Assembly: GCF_000498395.2 (NCBI RefSeq)
Contig: NZ_CP010979.1
Span: 2,232,001-2,296,000, forward strand
DNA from: Pseudomonas putida S13.1.2
Lineage (GTDB): Bacteria; Pseudomonadota; Gammaproteobacteria; Pseudomonadales; Pseudomonadaceae
DNA: 64,000 bases
Direction of reading: 5' to 3'
A program made the position numbers and the translations under genes. Shown here piece by piece: positions 42,060 to 49,297 of this stretch (its first letter is position 1; each line of letters starts with the position of its first letter). The notes under the pieces were generated by a model. That model had not been told where the DNA came from. It worked only from the letters and a program-made list of their open reading frames with translations, and did no database searches.

Positions 42060-42524
42060 ATGAATGCAATCGATCTGCTGATGCAAGACCACAAACTGGT
42101 CAAGAAGCTGTTGGAAGAGCTCTCCTCGACCACCGAGCGTGCCGTTAAGAAGCGCGCTGATCTGCTGCACCGGATCGAGCAGGAACTGCAGGTCCACACG
42201 GCCCTGGAGGAAGACATCCTCTACCCCGCGATCAAGCAGGCCGGTGGCAAGGAGGAAGCCAAGATGTATTACGAAGCCAAGGAAGAACACCGGACTGTCG
42301 ACGCCCTGGTGCTCCCTGATCTGCTTCATACGGACACCGGCACCCTTGAGTTTGCCGGTCGGGTGAAGGTGATGAAGGAGCTGCTCGAGCATCATATAGA
42401 GGAAGAGGAAGAGGAACTCTTCCCCACGGCGAAGAAGCTCCTGGGTAAAGCCCAACTGGACGAACTGGGGGCCGCCATGGAAGCCCAGAAAAAACTGCTC
42501 AAGGGTGAGCAGCGGGCTGCTTGA
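42060..42524 (+). CDS. Hemerythrin-domain protein
   Basis: 154 residues from ATG 42060 (GAGGTGACACC upstream). The HHE helical-bundle ligands are visible: MQDHKLVKKLLEEL (His), VHTALEEDILYPAI (His and Glu), KEEHRTVDALVLPDLL (His) and LEHHIEEEEEELFPTAKKLLG (His and Glu). Such proteins bind a di-iron centre and sense or store oxygen or NO, or protect during stress. A very stable hairpin follows the stop codon. Confidence 0.93.
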   Translation: MNAIDLLMQDHKLVKKLLEELSSTTERAVKKRADLLHRIEQELQVHTALEEDILYPAIKQAGGKEEAKMYYEAKEEHRTVDALVLPDLLHTDTGTLEFAGRVKVMKELLEHHIEEEEEELFPTAKKLLGKAQLDELGAAMEAQKKLLKGEQRAA

Positions 42525-42530
42525 GTAAAA

Positions 42531-42572
42531 GGCGCCTCGCCAGACCGGGCGCGACCGGTCTGGCGAGGCGCC
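42531..42572 (+). terminator. Long perfect inverted repeat (18-bp arms), probable terminator
   Basis: Two perfect 18-bp arms (GGCGCCTCGCCAGACCGG and its complement) with a 6-nt loop, 6 bp after the hemerythrin stop codon. No T-run follows, which is unusual for an intrinsic terminator. Confidence 0.6.
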
Positions 42573-42598
42573 ATGGTTAATGTCTGGGACTCGTTTCG

Positions 42599-42904
42599 AT
42601 GGACAGCTGGATCGAATTGCTGGAATGGCCTGCCATGGCGGTCACAGTGGTGGCAGCCTGGTGCATCGGGTCGCACCGCCCCGGACGACGCATGGTGGGT
42701 TTCTGCTGTTTTATCGCCAGCAACATACTGTGGTCAGTCTGGGGATGGCATGCCCAGGCTTGGGCGCTGATTGTGCTGCAACTGGTGCTGTGCGCCATGA
42801 ACCTGAGGGGGTGGAGGAAGAGTAAGCGCGCGTCAAGGAAAGCTCAGGGTGGTGCCGATACCCCGTCATATCAACTGCAGCCTGGAACTATCCGACGTCA
42901 GTAG
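42599..42904 (+). CDS. Small two-segment membrane protein
   Basis: 101 residues with two hydrophobic segments (WPAMAVTVVAAWCIGS and GFCCFIASNILWSVWGWHAQAWALIVLQLVLCAMNL) and a basic tail. Aromatic-rich spans suggest a folded membrane hairpin. No family is recognised, and the ribosome site is weak, so the call rests on composition and on the lack of any other frame here. Confidence 0.6.
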   Translation: MDSWIELLEWPAMAVTVVAAWCIGSHRPGRRMVGFCCFIASNILWSVWGWHAQAWALIVLQLVLCAMNLRGWRKSKRASRKAQGGADTPSYQLQPGTIRRQ

Positions 42905-43033
42905 CAACCCGTAGCGTCGTGCGCCACTGCGACTGTTCCTCGCCTGTTTTTGCCTTGACTGATCGCCGCTCGGCGGCGCTGACCATCTGCGCAAGACGCA
43001 CGTAGCCGGCTTTTTCCTGTGCGCCTCATCGCG

Positions 43034-43558
43034 CTAGCGCCACAGCATCATCAAAGCACCGCCAATGCCGCTGACCGGGTCCTGCTCCGGGCCTGGTACT
43101 TTGGCAATCCGTGCCAGCGCCTGCTTGTGCGCTGCTCGATCTGGCCGATTTATCTCGTAGTGCTCCTGCCCACAGGGATAAGCGCCCACCACCAGAAAGT
43201 CCTCGCTGTGCTCGATGCAGCGATGGCCGGTGCCTGCGGGCAGCACCAAGACATCACCCATCCCCACGCTCACCGTCTGGCCCGCTTCGCCGCCAAGCAT
43301 CACCTTGGCCCACCCGCAGGCAATGCCCAATGCCTCATGGGCGTTGGGGTGGAAGTGGTGGTAGTCGAATATGCCGTCACGCCACAACGGCGCCCAGCGG
43401 TGAGCGCTGAACAACGCCTCGAATGCACTGGCATTGTCTGCCGACGGTTCAAGCGGTACGCGATATAGCAATACCGGGTAACGGCTGTTCGGCATCGCGC
43501 CGTCGTCTTCGAAATACAGGGTCTGCACGCGGGCACCTGCGGTGTCGATAACGTTCAT
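43034..43558 (-). CDS. Cupin-domain protein
   Basis: 174 residues. The cupin motifs are GIFDYHHFHPNAHEALGIACGWAKVMLGGE (two His and the Glu position) and GDVLVLPAGTGHRCIEHSEDFLVVGAYPCG (the last His). Metal binding is likely. The family is broad: this type is found among uncharacterised YjlB-like proteins. Divergent from the TPP enzyme at 43706. Confidence 0.88.
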   Translation of the reverse strand: MNVIDTAGARVQTLYFEDDGAMPNSRYPVLLYRVPLEPSADNASAFEALFSAHRWAPLWRDGIFDYHHFHPNAHEALGIACGWAKVMLGGEAGQTVSVGMGDVLVLPAGTGHRCIEHSEDFLVVGAYPCGQEHYEINRPDRAAHKQALARIAKVPGPEQDPVSGIGGALMMLWR

Positions 43559-43705
43559 GGTGCGCTTCCTGGTTTTCTCGTCGGTTTACTTGCGAACACC
43601 CGTCTGTATCAAGGTTCCAGTCGGCAGACCGGTGCGCATACCGTTGAAACTTTAGCGACGCGTGCCAAGTCCAGACACCTATCAATCACAGAACGGGAGC
43701 AGGCA

Positions 43706-45493
43706 ATGACCGGCACGGTAGGCGACTTTCTGGTCGAGCGTTTGTATCAATGGGGGGTGCGGCGCATCTTCGGTTACCCCGGCGACGGCATCAACGGCGT
43801 GTTCGGCGCGCTGAGCCGGGCCAACGGCAAGATCGAATTCATCCAGGCCCGCCACGAGGAAATGGCCGCCTTCATGGCCAGCGCCCATGCCAAATTCACC
43901 GGCGAACTCGGCGTTTGCATCGCCACCTCCGGCCCGGGCGCTTCGCACCTGCTTACTGGCCTGTACGATGCGCGCATGGACCACCAGCCGGTGCTGGCCA
44001 TCGTCGGCCAACAGGCCCGTGCGGCACTGGGCGGGCACTACCAGCAGGAACTCGACCTGGTGTCCATGTTCAAGGACGTCGCCGGTGCGTTCGTGCAACA
44101 AGCCTCGACGCCGGAACAGGTGCGCCACCTGCTCGACCGTGCAGTGCGTACAGCCGTCGGCGAACGCCGCGTCACTGCCGTGATCCTGCCCAACGATCTG
44201 CAGGACCTGCCCTACCACGAACCCCCCAGGGCTCACGGTACCGTGCATTCCGGCATCGGCTACAGCAAGCCCAGGGTGGTGCCGTTCGATCAAGACCTGC
44301 AGCGCGCCGCCGATGTGCTCAATGCCGGGCGCAAGGTGGCGATACTGGTAGGGGCCGGCGCCCTGCAGGCGACTGATCAGGTTATTGCGGTCGCCGAAAC
44401 GCTGGGCGCTGGCGTGGCCAAGGCGCTGTTGGGCAAGGCTGTTCTACCAGACGACCTGCCGTGGGTTACCGGGTCGATCGGGCTGCTGGGCACCGAACCC
44501 AGCTATCAGCTGATGAGCGAATGCGACACGTTGCTGATGATCGGCTCCGGTTTCCCCTATTCCGAGTTTCTGCCCAAGGAAGGCCAGGCGCGCGGCGTGC
44601 AGATCGACCTGCAGCCCGACATGCTCAGCCTGCGCTACCCGATGGAGGTCAACCTGGTCGGCGATGCCAGTGAAACCTTGCGCGCACTGTTGCCACTGCT
44701 CGAGCACAAGACCGAACGGCGCTGGCGCGACAAGGTCGAGACCTGGCGTGCACAGTGGGACAAGACCGTGGCCAAACGTGCGCTGGTCAAGGCCGACCCG
44801 ATCAACCCGCAACGTGTGGTCCATGAACTGTCCCCTCGCCTGCCCGACCACGCCATCATCACCAGCGATTCTGGCTCCTGTGCCAACTGGTTTGCCCGCG
44901 ACCTGCAGATCCGCCAGGGCATGCAGTGCTCGCTGTCCGGTGGCCTGGCCTGCATGGGCGCCGCCGTTCCCTATGCGATCGCGGCAAAGTTCGCCCACCC
45001 GCAACGCGCGGTGGTTGCCCTGGTGGGTGATGGGGCAATGCAGATGAACAACCTGGCTGAATTGATCACCGTGGCCAAGTATTGGCGGCAGTGGGACAAC
45101 CCACAGTGGATCTGTGCGGTGTTCAACAATGAAGACCTCAACCAGGTCACCTGGGAACAACGGGTAATGGAGGGCGACCCCAAGTTCGAGGCTTCGCAGT
45201 CCATTCCTGACGTGCCCTACCATTTGTTCGCCATTTCCATTGGCCTGCAAGGTATCTACGTAGAGCGCGAAGAGGACGTCGCCGAGGCGTGGGAACGCGC
45301 ACTGGCCGCTGATCGGCCGGTACTGATCGAGTTCAAGACCGACCCGGACGTGCCGCCTTTACCACCTCATATCAAGCTGGAGCAGGCGAAGAAGTTCGCC
45401 AGCACCTTGCTCAAGGGCGACCCGGACCAGGCCGGGGTCATCGTGCAGACGGCCAAGCAAGTGCTCAGCTCAGTACTGCCCGGCAAAAAATAA
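43706..45493 (+). CDS. Thiamine-diphosphate enzyme, pyruvate-oxidase/acetolactate-synthase-like
   Basis: 595 residues. The N-terminal Pyr domain carries GYPGDGINGVFGAL and the catalytic Glu in FIQARHEEMAAFMAS; the central domain follows, then the PP domain with VALVGDGAMQMNNLAELITV and FNNEDLNQVTWEQRVMEG (Mg/ThDP site). It resembles PoxB-type pyruvate dehydrogenases (acetate forming) and acetolactate synthases. Without the PoxB C-terminal lipid-binding helix a soluble enzyme is likely. The reaction cannot be fixed from sequence. GGGAGCAGGCA precedes the ATG and a clear terminator follows. Confidence 0.88.
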   Translation: MTGTVGDFLVERLYQWGVRRIFGYPGDGINGVFGALSRANGKIEFIQARHEEMAAFMASAHAKFTGELGVCIATSGPGASHLLTGLYDARMDHQPVLAIVGQQARAALGGHYQQELDLVSMFKDVAGAFVQQASTPEQVRHLLDRAVRTAVGERRVTAVILPNDLQDLPYHEPPRAHGTVHSGIGYSKPRVVPFDQDLQRAADVLNAGRKVAILVGAGALQATDQVIAVAETLGAGVAKALLGKAVLPDDLPWVTGSIGLLGTEPSYQLMSECDTLLMIGSGFPYSEFLPKEGQARGVQIDLQPDMLSLRYPMEVNLVGDASETLRALLPLLEHKTERRWRDKVETWRAQWDKTVAKRALVKADPINPQRVVHELSPRLPDHAIITSDSGSCANWFARDLQIRQGMQCSLSGGLACMGAAVPYAIAAKFAHPQRAVVALVGDGAMQMNNLAELITVAKYWRQWDNPQWICAVFNNEDLNQVTWEQRVMEGDPKFEASQSIPDVPYHLFAISIGLQGIYVEREEDVAEAWERALAADRPVLIEFKTDPDVPPLPPHIKLEQAKKFASTLLKGDPDQAGVIVQTAKQVLSSVLPGKK

Positions 45494-45505
45494 CGGCCGA
45501 AAAGA

Positions 45506-45537
45506 GCCCGCGTCGCTGCGCGGGCCAGGCGTTTTTT
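45506..45537 (+). terminator. Rho-independent terminator
   Basis: GCCCGCG and CGCGGGC arms with a 6-nt loop, followed within 6 bases by TTTTTT. It ends the TPP-enzyme gene and, read the other way (CTCTTTT), may also serve the convergent exonuclease III gene. Confidence 0.8.
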
Positions 45538-46342
45538 ACACTGTCTGTGATCGACCGCGCCGTGTACCCAGCGCTATCCAGGCGGGTGCATGATCGCTGG
45601 CCTTGACCTCGTTGCGCACCCAGGCATCAACCCCCGCCTGCTTCAGGTAAGGCGCCAGCTCGGGGTTTAGCAACAGATGGTCGATGCGTAACCCGGCATT
45701 GCGCTGCCAGTGATTGCGGAAATAGTCCCAGAAGGTGTAGACCCGCTCGTCCGGGTACAGATGGCGTATGGCATCGACCCAGCCCTGATCCAGCAGTTGC
45801 TGGTAACACGCGCGCGACTCAGGCTGTAGCAAAGCGTCCTTCAGCCAGGAGCGCGGGTTGTAGATATCCATGTCGGTGGGCACGACGTTGAAATCACCGG
45901 CCAGCAGCGTGGGGTGGCCACTTTCATACAGGCTATGCGCATGCTTGATCAGGCATTCGAACCAGCGCAGCTTGTAATCGAACTTGGGCCCTGGCTGCGG
46001 GTTGCCGTTCGGCAAGTACAGGCACGCCACCAGCACGCCATGTACCGCCGCTTCCAGATAGCGGCTCTGGCTGTCATCTTCCATGCCTGGCAAGCCGCGG
46101 CGAACCTCCAGCGGATCGCTGCCCCGTGCCAGGATGGCCACGCCGTTCCATGACGGTTGCCCTTGGTAAAGGCAGCCATAGCCTGCCGCCTCCAGCTGCG
46201 CGCGAGGGAACTGCTGATCGGCTGCCTTGAGCTCCTGCAGGCAGGCGATGTCGGGCTGCTCGCGTTCCAGCCAGGCCAGCAGCGCTGGCAAGCGGCTGCG
46301 GATGCCATTGATATTGAAGGTGGCAATCTTCAGCGCTTTCAT
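45536..46342 (-). CDS. xthA: Exodeoxyribonuclease III
   Basis: 268 residues. The AP-endonuclease/EEP fold is complete: KIATFNINGIRSRLPALLAWLEREQPDIACLQELKA (metal-binding Glu), LLAGDFNVVPTDMDIYNP (Asp and Asn), YTFWDYFRNHWQRNAGLRIDHLLLNPEL and SDHAPAWIAL (catalytic Asp-His). It cuts 5' to abasic sites and trims 3' ends in base-excision repair. It overlaps the stop of the upstream 80-residue gene by 4 bp. Confidence 0.94.
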   Translation of the reverse strand: MKALKIATFNINGIRSRLPALLAWLEREQPDIACLQELKAADQQFPRAQLEAAGYGCLYQGQPSWNGVAILARGSDPLEVRRGLPGMEDDSQSRYLEAAVHGVLVACLYLPNGNPQPGPKFDYKLRWFECLIKHAHSLYESGHPTLLAGDFNVVPTDMDIYNPRSWLKDALLQPESRACYQQLLDQGWVDAIRHLYPDERVYTFWDYFRNHWQRNAGLRIDHLLLNPELAPYLKQAGVDAWVRNEVKASDHAPAWIALGTRRGRSQTV

Positions 46343-46581
46343 GCGTCGGGGTCGCTTACATGGGCCTGCACGGCGTCTTCCAGCGCGCGGATATGCGCCT
46401 CATCAGCCAGCGCCTTTAGCGCCAACCAGTCGTCCCAGTCGATGGCGCCATCGTCGCGCAGGGCCTCGGCGGTGCGAACCAGTTCATGGTGATAGGCATC
46501 CGGTGACTCGCGCCGGTAACTGATGTCATCGTACTGGGCGTACCAGGCTTCAAGTTCGGGAATGCTGCGTTCGATGCTCAT
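46339..46581 (-). CDS. Small acidic protein upstream of xthA, unknown function
   Basis: 80 residues with 23 acidic residues (SIERSIPELEAWYAQYDDISYRRESPDAYHHELVRTAEALRDDGAIDWDDWLALKALADEAHIRALEDAVQ). All-helical, with no signal peptide or membrane segment. Its stop overlaps the xthA start (ATGA), so the two are translationally coupled. No family is recognised. Confidence 0.75.
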   Translation of the reverse strand: MSIERSIPELEAWYAQYDDISYRRESPDAYHHELVRTAEALRDDGAIDWDDWLALKALADEAHIRALEDAVQAHVSDPDA

Positions 46582-46754
46582 GAAGGCGTCCTCGCTGTAC
46601 CCTTTGCTTGTGAGAGCCCTGGCGTGGCGGGACGTTCAATTGCTGTAGCCCGCGCCAGGGTTGGCTGCCGGATCAGCATCCAGCTTCCGGGAGGCAGCCC
46701 AGGTACTGCGTAGGCCTGAAGCCTACGCGATACCTGTGGGAGATTCTATGGTTT

Positions 46755-47708
46755 TCAGCAAGCCGGTTTCCCACCTTTGGAGACATATTCGTCCTGATTC
46801 TTCATCAGGGCGAATGCCACTCGCGCAAGCTTTCTGGCCAGGATTACCAACGCCTGGGTTGTTGCTTTACCCGCATTGCGATGTTGTTCGTATATCCCTT
46901 TCCAAGTGGCCGTCCGGCTGGCTGACATCGCCGCGTTATGCAACAGACGACGGATTTCTGAGCAGCCTCGCTTGGTCAGGCGGCGACGTCCATTCTTCTG
47001 CCCAGAATCAATCACTCGTAGATCCATTCCCAGGAATGCAATGTACGAATCACTGCTCTTGAACTCGCCCCGCATAAAGGCCATTACCAAGGCAGTGGCG
47101 GTGAGAAACCCAATGCCCTCTACCGCTTGGCAGCGAGCAACTTGCTCGTGCAGCCCAGCTTCGCGCAGCACCTCTTTAATTTTCTTTTGGATCAACAAAT
47201 CCAGCCGGTCTATCGATTTTACAAAGGTTGTGAAGGCGGCTTTCAACAGGGCTTCATTAGCCCAGCTTTGAGTCATCGCCGTGCGGGCAGTCACCAAGGC
47301 CGCTCGGCGTCGCAGAAGGCTCTGAAGCTTGCCGTAGACGGCGGGAGGGGGAGTCCAAGGGCGGAGGTCTTCCCCCTCGTTTCTCAAAAATCGGGACAGC
47401 AACCGAGCATCAGTGGGGTCCGTTTTTACCCGTACACCCACGCTTTTGCGGTAGTTGCTCAGTTGGAATCCATCAATGACATAGACCTCGAAACCCAGGC
47501 TATGGGCCAGCTCAACCAAGTCCAGGTGGTAAACATTGGTCGCCTCAACAGCAATTGCCGTGTTGAGAGGCTGTTGCTTCAGCCATTTCTTGATTTCCGG
47601 TTTGGTATTTTTCACCTTGATGATCTCATCGCGATCATCGTGATGAATCACTAACTCTGCTTTCGCGACATCCGCACCCACGATCAATTTGCCAGCCTGC
47701 ATTGCCAC
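46755..47708 (-). CDS. IS110-family transposase (bridge-RNA-guided recombinase type)
   Basis: 317 residues from GTG 47708, with GAGGAGG 5 bp upstream; an ATG at 47702 is the second choice. The RuvC-like DEDD domain shows Asp13 (IVGADVAKAEL), Glu55 (AIAVEATNVYHLDL) and Asp97/Asp100 (KTDPTDARLL). A coiled-coil region follows, then the C-terminal Tnp domain (VARCQAVEGIGFLTATALVMAF; RLTKRGCSEIRRLLHNAAMSASRTATWKG) with the region expected to hold the catalytic Ser. Family members use a bridge RNA from the non-coding end to pair donor and target. The gene is intact. Confidence 0.95.
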   Translation of the reverse strand: MAMQAGKLIVGADVAKAELVIHHDDRDEIIKVKNTKPEIKKWLKQQPLNTAIAVEATNVYHLDLVELAHSLGFEVYVIDGFQLSNYRKSVGVRVKTDPTDARLLSRFLRNEGEDLRPWTPPPAVYGKLQSLLRRRAALVTARTAMTQSWANEALLKAAFTTFVKSIDRLDLLIQKKIKEVLREAGLHEQVARCQAVEGIGFLTATALVMAFMRGEFKSSDSYIAFLGMDLRVIDSGQKNGRRRLTKRGCSEIRRLLHNAAMSASRTATWKGIYEQHRNAGKATTQALVILARKLARVAFALMKNQDEYVSKGGKPAC

Positions 47709-47724
47709 GGGAGCCTCCTCACGT

Positions 47725-47910
47725 TATGGTTTTTTGGCTTGAAGGGGTTTCACCAAGAGGCGCTGGCTTGCTTCTATCGTCGTTTGCAAACGATGCATTC
47801 TTTATCGGCGCTTTGGTGGAAGGGGTGGGGCGATGTCTCCCACGGTCTGTACTGCTGTGAACAGTCAGAATCGGGCATTTAGTCCCACCACCCCTTCAAG
47901 TCTAACCATA
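47725..47910 (-). ncRNA. Candidate bridge RNA of the IS110-family element
   Basis: Two stem-loops follow each other on the minus strand, inside an outer imperfect inverted repeat (47890-47910 with 47725-47748: TATGGTT...CTTGAAGGGGT). The first loop is closed by GAAGGGGTGG (rc of 47888-47897) and CCACCCCTTC (rc of 47819-47828). It carries ATGCCCG (rc of 47872-47878) and GTGGGAG (rc of 47837-47843), which match the left target and pair with the right target of the interrupted REP. The second loop is closed by CACCAA/TTGGTG (47813-47818 with 47751-47756). It holds AGAAT (rc of 47797-47801) and GCAAG (rc of 47767-47771), matching the element's own ends, with a TCGTTTGCAAACGA palindrome between. 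Exact ends are approximate. Confidence 0.78.
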
Positions 47911-48096
47911 CAAGCGGGCATGCCCGCGAAGGATTCATCGCGGTGAATGGCACCGGCTTCGCCGGTGTTCGCGGCTAAAGCCGCTCCCACAGAGCCTGTG
48001 TGAGCCTGAACCCTGCGCTCCCATGGTGCTCGCCTGCAAACCAGTTGCTATCACAAAGGGAAGCATGGAGGGCCGGCGCCCCGCCCGGCAATGGCA

Positions 48097-49296
48097 TCAA
48101 CGCAGGTAGTCCTGAACCCACTTCACCCAGCAATCGGCGCCAATCTTCACCAATGCATCATTGAAATCGTAGTGCGGGTTATGCACCGAGCACCCATGAA
48201 ACTCGCCGGTACCATTCCCCAGCATGAAGTAACACCCAGGCCGTGCCTGCAACATGTAGGCAAAGTCTTCGGTGCCCATGACCTTCTTCGGCATCTTGTC
48301 CAGCAGCGCGCCGTCGGCGAACAACGGCCTCAGGCTTTCACGCAGCAACGCGCTTTCGTGGTCACTGTTGCACAACGCGGGGGCCAGCTGGGTGTATTGA
48401 ACGTCGATCTCCACGCCAAAGCTTTCGGCATGCCCCCTGGCCAGGGCGTCAATGCGGCTGTTGATCTTCTGCTGGGTCTCGGCCGTGTCGGTGCGCACGC
48501 TCAGCAGCATGCTGGCTTCGTCAGGAATGATGTTGTAGACGGTACCGGCCTGGATCATGCCGATGCTGATCACGGCATATTCCTCGACGCTCAGGTTGCG
48601 CGACTTGATGGTCTGGATACCGCTGATCAGGCTGTTCAACGCCATCACCGGGTCCACCGACAGTTCCGGCATCGCCCCGTGCCCGCCTTTGCCGGTGATA
48701 CGAATGCTGACGCGCTGAGAGGACGCCATGGTTGGCCCGGCCTGGACCACGCAGGTACCCACCGGCATGCCGGGCATGTTGTGCAGCGCATACACCGAGT
48801 CACACGGGAAGCGCTCGAACAGGCCGTCGTCGATCATCGCCTTGGCCCCGGCCAGGCCCTCTTCGTCCGGCTGAAAGATCACGTTCAACGTGCCGTTGAA
48901 GCTGCGCGTGGCCGCCAGTTGCGCAGCGGCTGCCAACAGGATCGCGGTATGCCCGTCATGGCCACAGGCATGCATGCGACCGGGGATCTTGCTGGCATGC
49001 TCAAAGGGGTTTTTCTCACTCATGGGCAATGCGTCCATGTCTGCACGCAGGCCGATGCTGCGCGGGCTGTCCCCTGCTTGCAGCACCCCGACCACGCCAT
49101 GCCCGCCTACGTTGCGATGCACTTCATAACCCCAGGCCTGCAACTTGTCGGCCACCAGCGCCGCCGTGTCAGGCGTGTCGCCGCCAAGCTCCGGTGCGGC
49201 ATGAATCTGCCGGCGAATCACAACGAACTCTTCCAGCCCTGCTGCCGGGGGCTGAGGTTGATTGCTGTCAAAAGTAGTCATGTTCAAAGTGCCCAT
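48097..49296 (-). CDS. M20-family metallo-amidohydrolase (hippurate/aminoacylase-like)
   Basis: 399 residues from ATG 49296. The di-metal site blocks are present: GLRADMDALPMSE, MHACGHDGHTAILLAAA, FQPDEEGLAGAKAMIDDG and the C-terminal VMGTEDFAYMLQARPGCYFMLGNG, with the small lid domain between (GHGAMPELSVDPVMALNSLISGIQTIKSR). Members hydrolyse N-acyl or N-aroyl amino acids such as hippurate, or indole-acetyl conjugates. It starts 1 bp after the MFS transporter stop, so the two form an operon that imports and cleaves such a conjugate (inference). Confidence 0.92.
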   Translation of the reverse strand: MGTLNMTTFDSNQPQPPAAGLEEFVVIRRQIHAAPELGGDTPDTAALVADKLQAWGYEVHRNVGGHGVVGVLQAGDSPRSIGLRADMDALPMSEKNPFEHASKIPGRMHACGHDGHTAILLAAAAQLAATRSFNGTLNVIFQPDEEGLAGAKAMIDDGLFERFPCDSVYALHNMPGMPVGTCVVQAGPTMASSQRVSIRITGKGGHGAMPELSVDPVMALNSLISGIQTIKSRNLSVEEYAVISIGMIQAGTVYNIIPDEASMLLSVRTDTAETQQKINSRIDALARGHAESFGVEIDVQYTQLAPALCNSDHESALLRESLRPLFADGALLDKMPKKVMGTEDFAYMLQARPGCYFMLGNGTGEFHGCSVHNPHYDFNDALVKIGADCWVKWVQDYLR

Positions 49297-49297
49297 G

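Larger units (their letters stand above)
46743..47912 (-). mobile_element. IS110-family insertion sequence (IS110 group) inserted in REP
   Basis: About 1170 bp between two AG/CT core dinucleotides (46741-46742 and 47913-47914). One transposase gene fills most of it. Only 12 bp follow the gene, while 204 bp precede it; the long 5' non-coding end is typical of the IS110 group (IS1111 members have it at the 3' side). Both ends contain TATGGTT in opposite orientation (46748-46754 and 47904-47910). REP-targeting IS110 elements, such as ISPpu9/ISPpu10 of P. putida and IS621 of E. coli, are known; I cannot say which named element this is. Confidence 0.88.
46733..47993. repeat. REP pair interrupted by the IS110-family element
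   Basis: The left unit is reduced to CCTGTGGGAG at 46733-46742 and resumes as CGGGCATGCCCGCGAAGG at 47915. Removing the insert rejoins a normal REP core (GTGGGAG|CGGGCAT). The second unit of the pair (GTTCGCGGCTAAAGCCGCTC) ends near 47993. An AG dinucleotide is present at both junctions. Confidence 0.9.
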
